A stretch of DNA of 64,000 nucleotides from Rhinopomastus cyanomelas (lineage: Eukaryota > Chordata > Aves > Bucerotiformes > Rhinopomastidae). A program made the translations under genes and the position numbers. The DNA lies in the NCBI GenBank assembly GCA_013400115.1, contig VXBP01002556.1, forward strand, positions 687,120-751,119, written 5' to 3'. A model generated the notes under the pieces. It ran no database searches and was not told where the DNA came from. It saw only the letters and a program-made list of their open reading frames with translations. Shown here in pieces: positions 37,403 through 50,231 of the stretch (position 1 is the stretch's first letter; each line of letters opens with the position of its first letter).

Positions 37403-40400
37403 ACATGATGCCACCTTTTCCATCATTTGGGGATGTGGATTCGATCAGGCAATAGTCGTGGCGTACATACAGCAGCTCAGTAACTCTTGGTAAGAGAGAT
37501 CTGCAGTGTGAGCAGAGGTTCCTATGGAGGAATTGCCATGCAGAAATGAAATTAATTTGAAGAGTTAAAAAAACCTCATATCTTCTGCAGTGCTGTCCAC
37601 TGAGAGGCAACAAAACACTGTACTCGTTGAGAACTCACGTGTTTTATCTTGTTCCCTCCTATGAAAGTAGGAGAAAAATCAAGAAATAGTCAACACAGCT
37701 GGGCTTTTCTTTTTGTTTACTTGGAAAACTTATTTTAACCATCAACTTTAGCAAATTTTGGCAGTTACAAACCTGTACACTTGTTGTTGGGGTTTTTTTT
37801 TTATAGCAAAAAGAACACAAGACAATACTGCCAACAGCCATTATGAAGGAACAATTAGTTTTCAGATGAAGGACTATACCCACTCAAGGTGATAAACCTT
37901 CCCTTTTGCATAAGGTTGGATTTGTTGTCATTGGAGAAATGACATCTCTTCACACCTACTTGAAATGGCATAAAAATCTTATCTCTAGGGTTTTTTGTGC
38001 AAAACGTATTCATTTTTAAAAAGTCAATAAAAAACATCTTCTTAAAAACAGAAAGAAGTTAAAAAGAAAGAGCAGAACCCAAATGAAAGTTACAGTACAT
38101 TTTGAAATGATTAAAAAGTTTTCAAATCTAAAACTTTTATCTTTTTCTTCTGTTGTTACCTTAAAAGTTTAACCCAACGTTGATGACTCTTTAGAATTAT
38201 ATCAAACAACCAAACAAAATCAAAGCGACCTGATTGGCATCAAATATCTACAAAAGCCTGGTAATTTGAAACCATTATATACATTATTTTATAAACTTCT
38301 TTTTAAACACCAAAACATACATCTTTTACAAACTAGCCTGCTTGCAACAGGTAAAATTTACAAGACAATCTTTCCCAATACAGTGCTTTAAAGAGAACTG
38401 CTTTCGCTTCTAACCACCTTTGTCACCTCCTGCAAAGCGGCGGCACGGGCTCTTTGCGTTGTTGGCAAGAGCGATTCCGGTTGTCCTGTGACAGAAGAAC
38501 GCTGCAGTTCCGAGGGCCCCAGTCTCTCCGTCATACAGTTCAAGCACACGCTCCACACTGGCAAGGGTTACTTATGGCCTTTGTGTCACACAACGTATTT
38601 GCAATTATTGCTTTTCATTATTACATAAGGAAATGGATTTAATTTCATCTCGTCCCCATCCGCCCGTCCCTTGGATGATGCAGCTGATCTAGTAACTGAA
38701 CGCCCCTTCTGATAATGGAGATGTTAAATGTCGAGTTTATGAAACACAGGCTGAAGGCCACGGATAATGGCTAACAGTGAAAAATGTGAAGGCTCAAATC
38801 ACTGTTTGGGGTTTTGAGAGGAACAGAGATGCAAACAGGCAAAAAGCACAGTCCTACTGCATGGTAGATGATGGTAAACCACCAGGGAATGGGCTGGACA
38901 TGCAGCTGTCTCATTGGAAACCTATGAACTGTCCATGTCCACCACTACTCAGTAAACAGCTCCAAGAAATACCGACAATGCACAAGTGTATTTTTACTAT
39001 TAGTTTTAAATAGCTGCTTTTCTCCATTATTAAAGTTGCTGCCTCTTCAGATGAAGCTTAGCAGAACCGGTCCAGGTCACTTTGAACTATCCCAAGACTG
39101 CGATTGTTATCAGCTGTAAGGACAGGCTACACCTGCCATTTAGCTTTTTCAAGCAGGAGCTCGATGAGGAGCAAACCAGTGTTCTTAACCATTTGTCCTT
39201 CAGACTACACTAGAAAAAAATGCTGAGGACCAAAAATTAACTTGTCTGTGGGACATGCAGAGGAGGAAAGCCCACTTAAGTGATGCAGCTGTAGGTTAAA
39301 GAAACCCATGGGATAATTCAGGATCAAAGCTATCACTGAGCTTCGAGGAAATAGCTTGATTGCCTGGAAACCACAGTACTGGAAATAACCTGCATTGCAA
39401 TAACCTTCTTCTTGCCTTCATGCACTCTGTGGTTTAGGAGGGTCCTTTAAGAAAGCAACTCTACGTGGTCTTCGAACAGGGCTTCCATTTGGCCCCATGG
39501 AGGGGAAGTTTTGCAGCTCCTTGGTGTCACACTTGGCCCTTTGCTCTGCTGTAAGATACTAGTTCAGGACAGAAATGGCATCCAGTATCAAATGGTTTTG
39601 TGTCCTTTTTTGGGGGCTTTTTAAAAATTATGTTTCTAGTATAAAGGCAAAATAATTAATGTATTTTAAAAAGCCACATAAGCCTATTTTGCATGAGGCC
39701 ACTTGATGTGGTACTGGCAGTATAAATCACTTCGTGTCTCTTGGAGACTCCTTCCATTGCCAGAGCTATCAAAAAGGCAGTCACTGTTCACGACATTCTC
39801 AACCTGATCAGAACGCAGAGAACAAGCAGCCTTTGGCTCAGCCTCACACGCCCCAGGCAAGGTCAGTGATTTCCAGCACGAGCACGTTTTTGCATTTTAA
39901 CGAGTTGCTTAATTCTCTTGTTGCTTCTTTACAAAAAGCAAAGACTGTCTTGATCCTCAGAGTTAGAGTCCACTGAGACTCAGAAGTACTTTATTAAGTC
40001 TGTGAAACCTCTGCTACTGATGATTCAGAATGAAAATACCGTGTCAGGGAGCCATCTACAGGAGTGTGACTTGAAATACAGACACACGGGACAGGCAGAG
40101 GTGTGAGGAGAAGGAAGCTCTAACAGGACCAGCGACCTGCCAGTGACAGCAGCAGGGGTGTAAAGTCATTGATCATAGGGCAGAAAAAGAAATACATGTT
40201 GGCTGGAATAATCTGAACACTGATCAGGTTATGAATGTGCTGTTATCTTCCTGGGTAGAAGATTACAGCTTGTCCATGTACAGCAGTAATTAAAAATGAA
40301 ATAAAATGGTTTTGATTAGCCAGACAGATGTTAATATGAAAACCTTATTCCCTAAGAGGTATTTCACCTTGAGATCCACACTCAACAAAAAGAGCAAGAG

Positions 40401-43241
40401 AAAAACAAGAAAGGCCACAGAAGTACCAATGTTCATGGAGGGGCATCTGTTTGCAGATAGAACAGGCTTAATTCAGTTTGGAGGGGAGGAGACATGGAGG
40501 TATAGAAATCATAAGTGGGACAGAGAAGGCTGAACAGGTGATTCTTGGCACCTTCCCAACAGCACTTCAAGCAGTAGGTGTTCAGTGAAATGAAATGGCA
40601 ACAACATCAAAACAAAAAAGTCCCACACACTGTATTTCTGCATATTTTACTAGTAAAACTCACTACTGACAAGATATTACTGAGGCAACACACTTGGTAG
40701 GAAACATTGATTTTTTTTGTTGTTTGTATGGCAACTGCTAGGCTCCCATGGCGTTCTCCCTCATGACACTTTTGATACGTCCCAGGGAACTCTTGATATC
40801 ACTGTTTCAGGCTTACTCAAGAATTCTTGCTACAGAAAACAGATGACAAATTACACTTCGTAACTAGCTGGAGGCTCCAACAGAACTAACTGCATAATGG
40901 ATAAAAGTGTCTCACACAAAACTGAGTGGGAGCAAACTTGATGTAAATTGCGTCCCAGTGCTAAGAGAGCATCGCGTTCTCAGAGCGCCACACCAGCTTT
41001 AACGCCGCAGACAAATTCGCAGCTTTGTTTTTCAAACTCACACGTTCCTGCTGTTCTTGAAGAGACTTCAATCTGATTGCATCTGCTTTTCTGCAGCATA
41101 GCCTTCATCCTCTCTCCGTGCCTCCGGGCTTGCCAACCCATCTCGTGGCTTATTGGCAAATCCCGCAGTCCCTCGCAATCGTGGTACAAATTCCCATTTT
41201 ATTCCTGAAAACATGGCGATAGCAGCAGGGAAAAGGGGTTGAAACACACCGTGAGCACATTCAGAATCCATCACTGTTACAGAGACATGTTTACTCTGAG
41301 AAGACCAAGTGACATTCATACATTCAGTGACAGGAACTGTTTGCAGACAAGCACTTGGTAATACTTGCATGTGCAGTACATTCTAGAAGTCCACTCCATT
41401 CATTTATGCACCTTTCCAAAGAGCTGTTTTCTAGGGAAGAACTGCTGCATGACCCAACACCTGCACCTTTCCTTCACAGCTGTATGAGCTACTCGAGGGA
41501 AGCAGCAATATATTGTACTCTGAGGATTTTATAAATCTTGTTTTATTAAAAGTGTTACAAACGGCAATGATTTAAATTATGTTCCAGTAATGATTTCTTT
41601 GTGCTGGGACAATTTCTGAACAAACACTTCCTGTACATCAGTAAATGGTCCATTGTGGTGAAACTCCAGGCAGTCAAGAACATGCCCTGGAATGTAACTG
41701 CAGAAACTACCCAGATGTTTGACCAAGAGACAGGACATGGAAAGCACCCAGAGGAAACCTGTTCATCTACAGGTTTAGATTACAGGTAGATGAATCTGTT
41801 CATCTACAATGCCTTATGCATCCAAGAGCTGTTCCCAATGACTGAATTATGCCGTGGAATGTCTGGATGAACCCCCACAGTAATGCAGACCGCAGGCTCA
41901 CGTTCACAGCAGAAGGTACACAGAGGCTGTAAAATGCAGCAGCAAATACAATTTTCATAGCACCAAGCAGCACACACGCACATTCTGGTTTAACACAGAG
42001 TGAAAACCCTGTATTTCTGTAGTACACTTGTCTGCTCAGGCCAAACCAGTGTGAAAACTCCAGTCAGCCTGAGGGAAGCACAAACACATACACATGGTGT
42101 AGTTCTCCTTATTCCACAGCAATATTCTGAAGACTGCAAAATTACACATCAGTGGAAAACCTAGGGCCAGATCTTTGACTGCAGCCCATCCACACAGTGC
42201 CCCTGACTGAGAACTCATCCCATAAACTCTAAGGATGGACAACTGCCAAATGACGTTAAGCCAACGGTTTGTAGTTACAGCAGCATTAGATGCAAATCAG
42301 TTGCAGCTAACTTTACTGCAATGACTGTAGCACGATGACTCCTGTGAAAGAGGTGATTGCCCAGGCAAGGAATGTCAAACAAACCAGCAGCGCTTTGGAG
42401 ATGATCCTGTTTCCTGATGCTGTGAGATGCACGCTCTTGTTACACACAGAAGACAAGGGAGGCTGCACAGAACACAAGTGAGAGCAAAAGCGCGTCGTTA
42501 CCTAACCAAACTCTGACACTTCTGGACATCCTCAGAGGTGAAGTTATGCACAAAATGGAAACCAAAGTAGGCTGGTTTGGAGCAAACACAAGCTGCAGGA
42601 TGTGGTTCTGAATGCACACGAAGTAGAACAAAATGCTATGTAACAAACAGAAGTAGGCATAAATATTTAGGGACAAACCTAGGGACCGGTGGCTTGTCTT
42701 TGAGAGGTCAGTTTGTAAATGCTGTTTGCTCAGCCATCTGATGGGTTACTCACAGCAGCTTCAGCAATCAATCGCTCCTGCTCCTGCGCTGACATAAAAT
42801 TTCACGCGGCGGTGCACCTTGGAATGATCCACACCAATCCCTTAATACTGTGGGGAGGTCACAGCACTGTAACACTTTTAATAACACAATTCCAAAACAA
42901 AACAATAAACCAAACTCTGGGGGAGAGAAAAGAAGTATTTAGTCATCGTTGTTTCCCCCCGCCTCAAAAGCTGAGCTTCACTTGTGGTAATAAATAGAAG
43001 GTACATAGCTCTGCAGATTGTCTGTAACCATTCTGTGAAGCACGATACTCAGCACCACTGGTCTCTTTGCATCTGCACACACAGTATCATTCCTGAACCA
43101 GTTAATAATGGGTTATGCTGCACTTTTGCCTGCCCAATACACAAAGGTACACCTTCAGCAAAATTTCTTCTCAATATTTATACTATTAATTGGACCAAAT
43201 GACAAAAAAAAAGAGGAGGAAGAAGAAGAAGGGAGCTTCCT
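37403..43241 (-). other. FAT3: Probable FAT3 3' UTR plus flank
   Basis: This interval follows the FAT3 stop codon on the minus strand. It has no recognised interspersed repeat over 5.8 kb, although CR1 fragments occur immediately to its left and in the introns. It starts with a pyrimidine-rich tract on the minus strand (GAAGAAGAAG on the plus strand, 43213-43231). AATAAA signals on the minus strand lie at 41542-41547 and 39990-39995, and an ATTAAA at 38638-38643. The stretch 37700-38400 is very AT-rich, like distal 3' UTRs. Mammalian FAT3 mRNAs have 3' UTRs of several kilobases (recalled), so the end could lie near 38 kb. The true end cannot be set without RNA data. Confidence 0.4.
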
Positions 43242-43861
43242 TTACACTTGTGTCTGATGCTGGGTCTCCACAAATGGAATGTGAACGTTTTCTAGGTTGA
43301 GTTCCTCCACGCTTTCATAGTCACTCATGGCTACTTCAGAGTCATCAAAGCCGCAGCTGGCTGAGACGTCAGAGGAGGAGGCATCTAGAGAGTTGTGCAA
43401 GGATAAGGGCAACTTACCTGCACTAGCATTTTCTGTTTTCTGGCTTGGGCACACAGCAAAAGTACTAAATTCGTTGCCAGTGTGAGACCCTGTAGTGTCC
43501 GTCTCATTGGGGAACTGGTGAGGAGGGAGGTATTGGCTAGGGTGGAAGTGTGGCCGTCGCCTGCAGTCGGGGCTGAGCGTACTTGCCATTGAGACCGGCT
43601 GCGAGGGCGGGAGTGTTTCATATTGGTCTGGGTAATCCTCCGGAAGAGGAGGTGGTAACTGGTCCTGGCTTAAAAACTCCTCTTCATGGGGGGGTGGATA
43701 GTCGCTGTCAATGTCATAGCCACCAAGGTAGTAATCTGTTTCCAGCTCTCTGGTACTGCCATGATGAGCTGAGCCTCCATCTGCTGTCTCAAAGTTGGGC
43801 ACTTCCTCGATGTCGGACAAGCGAGCGCTTGGCATCCAGTCAGAGGTATCCCAATGATACG
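43242..43861 (-). CDS. FAT3: FAT3 last coding exon: C-terminal cytoplasmic tail
   Basis: Terminal coding exon of FAT3, a giant atypical cadherin that organises cell contacts and neuron and tissue polarity. The acceptor CTCTGCCCCTCCGCAG precedes base 43861; two bases complete an Ala codon split with the upstream exon (phase 1). It reads YHWDTSDWMPSARLSDIEEV..., proline-rich stretches (YPPPHEEEF, LPPPLPEDYPDQY), an FSTFAV WIRS-like motif (43452-43469), acidic DDSEVAMSDYESVEEL, and the terminus VETQHQTQV, a class I PDZ-type end (T-x-V). Stop TAA at 43242-43244; 205 full codons. The tail motifs fit known FAT3 roles in binding actin regulators, but binding itself is inferred. The extreme C-terminus is what separates FAT3 from FAT1, FAT2 and FAT4. 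Frame and ending are intact. Confidence 0.97.
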
Positions 43862-44443
43862 CTGCGGAGGGGCAGAGAACCAGAACACTCCGTTAGAACG
43901 GGGCTGCACGCACTCTCCTCTTGGTCCTCACAGCACATGCAGACCACAGCATGCGCCACAGGCCACGGACACAGGTCAGCCATGCTCTGACCAAGGGGCA
44001 GGAGAGGGGAATACATCATAATGAGATGGAAATGCAAACAAGCAAAGAAACAAAGCAGCCACTCTAAGGCTTTTAACTTTTTAACGATGTGACTGGGTTG
44101 TAGCAGAAACTATGAGGACAAGAAATCAAAGTGACAAAAACATCTGAATTAACAGGTTTTACAGCATGCGTTCAGCATGCTTATGGTATCACATCTAGTC
44201 TCCTCTTCCACCTCCAATGACTTCATTTCAAGAAAGAAAGTGTGCAAGCAAATAATCGGAGTGCCTGAAAACTGGATCCTGACATAAAAGATGTGTCTGG
44301 CCATTCTCATGCAGCCTTTGAACCCAACAGAATTCAAACGAAAAAGAGAGCGCGTGAAGAAATGCAATCAAAAAACAAATCAAGTCAGTGCCCTGCCCAC
44401 CCCAGCCCAATCCAGCAGGCAGAAAGTGTCCCAGAAAAATCAC
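43862..44443 (-). other. FAT3: FAT3 intron, 582 bp
   Basis: Phase-1 intron between the 36-nt exon and the last exon. The donor is GAG|GTGATT, a weak match after +3; the acceptor is pyrimidine-rich. No repeat or other exon seen. Confidence 0.9.
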
Positions 44444-44479
44444 CTCTGTTGTAGTTCTGTCCTTGATCCATAACAGACA
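44444..44479 (-). CDS. FAT3: FAT3 36-nt cassette microexon
   Basis: Acceptor CTTTATGTCTGACAG precedes 44479; the donor is AGAG|GTGATT. With the split bases it reads V-SVMDQGQNYNR-A, joining ENE of the previous exon to YHWDTSDW of the last exon. This matches the longest vertebrate FAT3 tail isoform as I recall it. Length 36 nt with phase-1 introns on both sides, so inclusion or skipping changes 12 residues without a frameshift. The acceptor tract is moderate and the donor weak, as expected for a regulated microexon. Adjacent Tyr and Gln give possible phosphorylation or adaptor sites, which is inference. Confidence 0.93.
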
Positions 44480-47011
44480 CTGTCAGACATAAAGCGAAAA
44501 GTAAAGACTGGTAACTCGGAGCTCGCCACCAGCACGACATCACACGTGACACACAAAGCTCTGCATGCACACTCCTGCAGTACAGCTGACTCGGTGGCAC
44601 TTCAACAGGACTCTTACTTGCCCTGTGTTTAGCACACACTACAAGCGTGCCCTCTCGAACGCAGACATACATAAAGACATGATTATGTCATGTGCACTAA
44701 CTCCTTTTCTATCGTATGTCAATTACGTGCCCTCGCTGAGCAGGCACGGAACCACGTTCGAGCGGGAATTCTTAACACAAAAAGGGCTATCCACCATCGC
44801 TACGGTTCATAATGGCAAAGCACATTTCTTTCTCACTTGTTCACTTTGAAACAGAAAAATAAGAATCTACCATTCTCAGGGCCGGTTCAAACAAATCTGG
44901 GCCCACCTGGGCTCAGATACCATGGTGATGGGCACGGTATAAGAACCTGAATAGAATAGAATACAAAGCCATTTAATGGGGCCGTCAGCTACATTGCCCC
45001 GCAACCCCACACCCACCTCCCACCTGCACTGCCATGCTCGCTGGTGGGGAGGGAGGCATTCCAGTATGGAGAGGGTGCAGGGGTCGGGGACAGAGCAAGG
45101 AAGGAGGTTTTATGTGAGACAAGAGCGGGGAATAAGCTGCAGCGTTGTCTGGATGGGATGCTCTTGTTCAGCCATACGTTACTGGGCTTCATGCAAGAAG
45201 TCACTGGGCAAGGTCTGTGGACTGCCTTGCTGGAGGAGCGCTGGCCAGACAACCAGACCTTTATGGTACTTCACCCTGGGACTCGGCCACAGAAGACTAC
45301 TCTCTAGGCCTCCATCTACTAACACCACTCTTGCCCTTGTTCATAGCAATTGTTTTTGTTAGCCTGTTAGCCAGACGGTAGCTTTCTACCTGCTCTGTGT
45401 TAGCCCAGGGTGAGGAAGGTTAGGGCTACTGCAGGTTTAGCAGCAGTGTCTGAACCGGCCCTAACCACTTTTCTCCTCCTTCACTTCTTTCCTGTAAAGC
45501 AGATTTTGCGGTCTCTTGGTCAACGTGATGATATTACACCTGAGATTTATTAGGTCCCTCTGAGCTGTAGGGTTTCAGGATCCAGGAGAACCTCACTCAA
45601 CTGGCTGACTCACAGCCTCCAGCAGCTCCCTGGGGAAGGAATCCCATCCACCTGCAGCTCCTCAGCAGTGATTCTGCCCATCACACACTGAGAGCTGTGG
45701 TGTGCCTGCTTCCCCAGCTCTGCTGCAGAGCATGCAAGGTTCCTGTGTCACACGAGGAACTGTGAAATGGGCAAAGCACTTTCAGCGGCAGCCTCTGGAA
45801 GCTGCAGCCACAGTGGCTTCTCCTGACTTGTAAAGCATGATGGGGAGCCAATGTGTTTGCTTAAGGTTTCCTTTAGGAAGGCAAGGCCATTTGCACTGCC
45901 TGTGGTTTCTTTTCACTGTCACTTTCCAGGTTTTTTTGAGTGGGACTTTCCTTTTGGGTTAACCTTGGCTCATCCAATTGATTTGACAGCAAGAAGGGCG
46001 GTGCTCTTACACTTTAGGCAATCAGCAAATACACTACCTAGGGCCATCACTAGCTGGGAGTAAAAGTGCTTTATAAATTACCATGACACTGGCTGAAGAA
46101 AAAAGTCAGTTGTTGATCAGAAATCATTTACTTCATCATCTTTAAGCATCATGCAGTCTGAATTAGCTGCGAAACCTGGCTTACATCTGCTAGAAACAGA
46201 TGGACTTGAGGGTAACTGGTTGATGTTGAGTCAACATTTTCCCAAGAATAAGATAAATGTTATATCAATAAAGTCATGTTTATCTACGATACAGCACATT
46301 TCCTCGGTGCTGTATGCAAGAGGAAAATGGTGATATTCCCGTTTTACAGGCGGGGAAACAGGTTCACTCCATGTGCCTGGAGTTACACAGAAGGTCAGTG
46401 ACAGAGCTGAGTATTGGGGTCTTTGGACCCAGCTGGCACTCTTTACTGAATGGGCACATCAACCCCAGGGGAAAGGCAGCAGCAGGCAGGCTGCTTTGCT
46501 ATGCATCGTCCATGGGTTGTGTCTCTACATCTTCTATGTGCCCGAGTTATCTGGGAGGAACCAGCCACCTGCCTACCACCACTTTGCTCCTCTCCAGTTG
46601 GTGCTACTGCAGAGCAAAGCACCGCTCTTCTGCATCCTAAGATACTTCACAGCCTTCCTTTGTCATCTTCTGTTTCCCAGTCTGCAGCCAGGGCAAACTG
46701 AATGATTTGATTCCTTTATCAGCCTAATCTTTTTTCTCTAAAGGCAACGGGAATAGGCAAGCAAAAACATTGACTTGAACTGAAGAAGATGAAGGACTTG
46801 ACACCTTGTCTACCACCTCAGATTACCCACAGGTATCACACCCCACCCCGCCTTGGTGCTTTCGTGCTCACTGGTGAACATGCTGATCTACAAAACCCAG
46901 TCCCTGCCGCAGGCTTGCCGGTCAGTGTCGATCAGTGAGGTTCTGCTGGAATGTTTCACAATGAAAACAGGAAGCAATGTTGTATAAAAGGAAAGAAAAT
47001 AAATGAAATAC
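44480..47011 (-). other. FAT3: FAT3 intron, 2.5 kb
   Basis: Phase-1 intron. Donor GAAG|GTATTT (weak). It contains the hAT-like element at 44877-45463; the rest is unique sequence with several short unlikely frames (for example 46314-46705). Confidence 0.9.
44877..45463. mobile_element. hAT-like non-autonomous DNA transposon
   Basis: The ends are inverted: the left reads CAGGGCCGGTTCAAAC, and the reverse complement of the right reads TAGGGCCGGTTCAGAC (14 of 16 bases match). The ends are flanked by ACCATTCT (44869-44876) and ACCACTTT (45464-45471), an 8-bp target duplication with two differences, the size made by hAT transposases. CAGGG starts are typical of hAT/Charlie families. The 587-bp length and the lack of any recognisable transposase frame mark it as non-autonomous. 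It lies in a FAT3 intron and does not touch an exon. Confidence 0.75.
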
Positions 47012-47071
47012 CTTCGTTTTCTATAGTGTCAACTACATTGTTGACAAGCTGTATGACAGTCACTATGGAAG
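47012..47071 (-). CDS. FAT3: FAT3 60-nt cassette exon
   Basis: Preceded by a long pyrimidine tract (CTTCCCCTCCCTTTTCTGC, then TTTCCCTCTCCTGCAAG) ending at 47072; donor GAAG|GTATTT. With split bases it reads A-SIVTVIQLVNNVVDTIENE-V, a short hydrophobic then acidic segment known from the long FAT3 isoform. Phase 1 at both ends, so it can be skipped in frame. The hydrophobic half could form a short helix, which is inference. The very pyrimidine-rich upstream tract is compatible with PTB-type repression. Confidence 0.93.
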
Positions 47072-50000
47072 CTTGCAGGAGAGGGAAAGCAGAAAAGGGA
47101 GGGGAAGGACAGCTTCAGGTTAGTATTTAAAACACACATCATATGTTACCACAATAAATTCTCTCAATCAGACAGAACTGACATAGAAAAAACCAAGGGC
47201 TGCAGACCAAGGCATGACTTATGCAGTGGGCTGCAGGACATTTCATTTCAGATAACCCCACACATTTTCAGAGCGGTGATGAATTCCCAGTAAGCACTTC
47301 CAGAACGGCACACGCGACGATGTGGGTCACCTCATTAATTCAAGCAGACTGACCAGCTGATTCAATTAACTGCAGCAGTATCATGTCTACCTGACACTCA
47401 TTTCAAATTCACTCTTGCTTAAAGCTCTCCAGAGACAGTGCCATGTGCTCCAAGGGATCTTAATCTTTTAGACCACCAAGCCCTCTGAAGCAGTTCTAAG
47501 CTCAATCATTTCCTAAAAGGGATGTTTTACTTGTTTACTGTTTGTGCTGTGCCACGTAATACCTCTGGGATGTTAAGTGCTACTGCTGTAAGAGAACATG
47601 TCCAAGCAGGTCTGGTTCAAACTTCTGTCGACGTTTGACAGAGTATTTTCACAGACTTTGAATGTTCTCTGAGGTTCTTTACCAAAACGTACTTTTCCTT
47701 TTGAAGACTGAATATAGACTGTGCAAGTGTTTCACGTGGGGTCCAAAAGACCTGATCTGTGTGGTCTCCTGGATGATCTGCTTTTGGACCAACTGCCTTT
47801 GAGGACCTTAAATAAATCCCATCAAAACCAGAGAGAAAGCTCTGGTTTGGTGGCTACTGGATAAGTCCCTTTTCCGTTGCCTTTAGTCATGACAAAACCA
47901 ATTGCTTTGGAGCAGGCTAAGAAGGGGCTCAGACATACTTTTTTGTCCCACACAGCCAACAGACTTAGAGGCTACTAGGAGCGTACAAATATATGTTGAA
48001 TATTTTTACATCTCTGTTAAATTTTAGGCATGGGATCTCATCCAACTTCCTCACCCTTTGTGAAGTCCTGGCTAAGCCAAAGAAAACATGATCTGTATCT
48101 ACGCTGAGTATGTTTATACCATCAACAGGTAATCAGCCAATGCAAAATAAATGACTGCATGTAATTAGCTGCTTTGTGGCTGGGAAAAGAGAGGGAGGGC
48201 AGTCATAAACTCTCGGAGAAGAACTGGGAATGAAAAACAGAAGGTTAAAAATCAGGGCCACAGTCTTCATTGCAAATAAGGATTGGCTGTGGTGGGAGCT
48301 GATCAGAGCAAGGGAAGGAAAGTTCTACCCCAGGCAGCTCAGTGCAAGGCAACATCTAAAGACAGCTTTGCTCAGGGGCAAAACCTGCTCTCATCAACAG
48401 CCGTTCTTTGAAGTTCCTGGCACAACCATCCACTGTCCTGCTGTGGAACAGCAGCAGGGTGAATGGAGGATACCTTCACCTGACACAAGCTGAACAGTGC
48501 AGGGCTGTTCACACCTTTGTCAGGATGCGTCCCAGCTTTCCCCAGTCAGAAGCAATTAACAAGCTTCACAAGACAATGTCAGTACAGTCACAAAGAGCAG
48601 TGTGACCCAACCCTGTCCTCACTGCTAGCCACGGGAGCAGCTGTGTTCTCTGCTTTGGCTGAGAAGGAGCAGCCTGTCCTGCCTCCCCAAAGAGCACGGA
48701 CACTGAATTGCATTTGTTGTGGCTTCACTGACAGTACTTGAAGCTTTGCAGGAATGTGAAGCATAAAGAATTGAAATGACAGGAAGGGGAAGGATTTATG
48801 GCTTTCATTACCCATTAACCCCTGAGTACATATCTGTGTGCATATATATGCTTCCTTATGCCTGTAGTTATATGTCAAGCTCTTTCACTGCCACTGCAAG
48901 AAAACCAGAGCTTTCAGCCTTGCACTGACCTCTGCAAAATGACTCAGATGATTTAAGTTTCTTCCCTAATTCTCCCTCAAGATACGGATTTGTTAAGACC
49001 CTGAACTAGAACTGTTATCTCTAAAGGCCATATTTTAACTACAGCTTTCACAAAATTGAGCAGGCACAGAAGGTCCAATCCAGCCTCAGTGGGTAACCGT
49101 GTCACTGATTTAAATGTGGATAGGATCAGATGCTTGAAAAGGCTAATTAGAATTTGGCGGACATCAAAAGTAACCACACAGAATGACCACTGGAGTAATT
49201 ATTCTAATTATAAAGATAATGTACATATATATGATGAAAAAAATAGTATTTCCAATAATTATTTTAAGAAACACTAAAGGGGTTTTTCGGGGTTGCCAGA
49301 GCAGAAAAGCTTTACAAGAATACGCATGATGCTTCATCCACAGCTGAGCCAAGAGAAACTGCAAGTGCACTTCTATTTAAGTGCTTTTTCCAGCATTTAG
49401 GACTACCTAGGGAAGAGCTGCATGACATGACTGAAGAACTAAGTCTCCAGACAGTTCATTAAGTGGTAGCTGGGAAACTAAGTACAATTTTTTTCTGCTA
49501 ATCTTTTTTTCTGTGTATCTGAATGAGGCTGCCCTGACATCCGTCATCCTTCCCTGGCAGAAGCACACTGCCTTTTCTCAGACCCACCACTCAGCATCCA
49601 TGGGCCACGGGAACAAAGCTTTGCTCCGACTCCGTAGGCCTCTTTCAGACTGTGTATGGCTCTGCCCATGTCACCCACTGAGATAATGAGGTAGGACTTG
49701 AGAGCAGGCAGCGAGCACGCACTGAGCAAGGATTTAATGGTGCGCTCCTGTTTGCTGAGCTGCAACTGCCAGGGAGAGGCCAACCCGCCAGGGACCGGCT
49801 CATCCGCTCATCGCTGCTGCCGAGCACCAGCGGTGTTTTGTAGGCACCATGAATGAGACCTGTCAAATGGCACAGAAATTCCCTTTCATTTGACTCATCA
49901 AACATCAAAGTCATCCTCTTTCTAGAGGGAAAATAACAGAAATTCTACAGTTTCACTTGCAACCTATTAGTCAACTGACACCATGGCACCATGACTCAGC

Positions 50001-50231
50001 TGCATCACACCTCTAGCTGCAAGGCTTGGTACTGACAACAGCTCCAAGCACTAAGATTTTAATTATGTTCATATAATTTATCAAGTAGACACAAAATGAG
50101 GGTCTGAACCCTGGAGTTTCTGACTTGCAGCATCATTAACGGTTTTCTAGATGCCACAAAAATATTTTTAATAATAGAAAGAGAGCTGAAAAGCTTCACC
50201 CTGTAAGAATAAAGATAAAACCATTCCTTAC
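47072..50231 (-). other. FAT3: FAT3 intron, 3.2 kb
   Basis: Phase-1 intron between the 114-nt and 60-nt exons. Donor AATG|GTAAGG. No recognised repeat; AT-rich stretches near 49200-49270 and 48000. Confidence 0.9.

Noticed and set aside
1..43241. MTNR1B, the next gene 3' of FAT3 in mammals.
   Set aside because: No melatonin-receptor transmembrane motifs are seen on either strand. The GC-rich candidate exon at 15.7 kb is on the opposite strand to that expected and its peptide does not match. The gene is probably beyond the left edge.
43583..43990. 135-residue plus-strand frame over the last FAT3 exon.
   Set aside because: Antisense shadow of the FAT3 tail and its splice site.
44976..45362. 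128-residue plus-strand frame inside the hAT-like element as a transposase.
   Set aside because: No hAT dimerisation or zinc-finger motif is visible, and several overlapping frames are equally long. Treated as chance.
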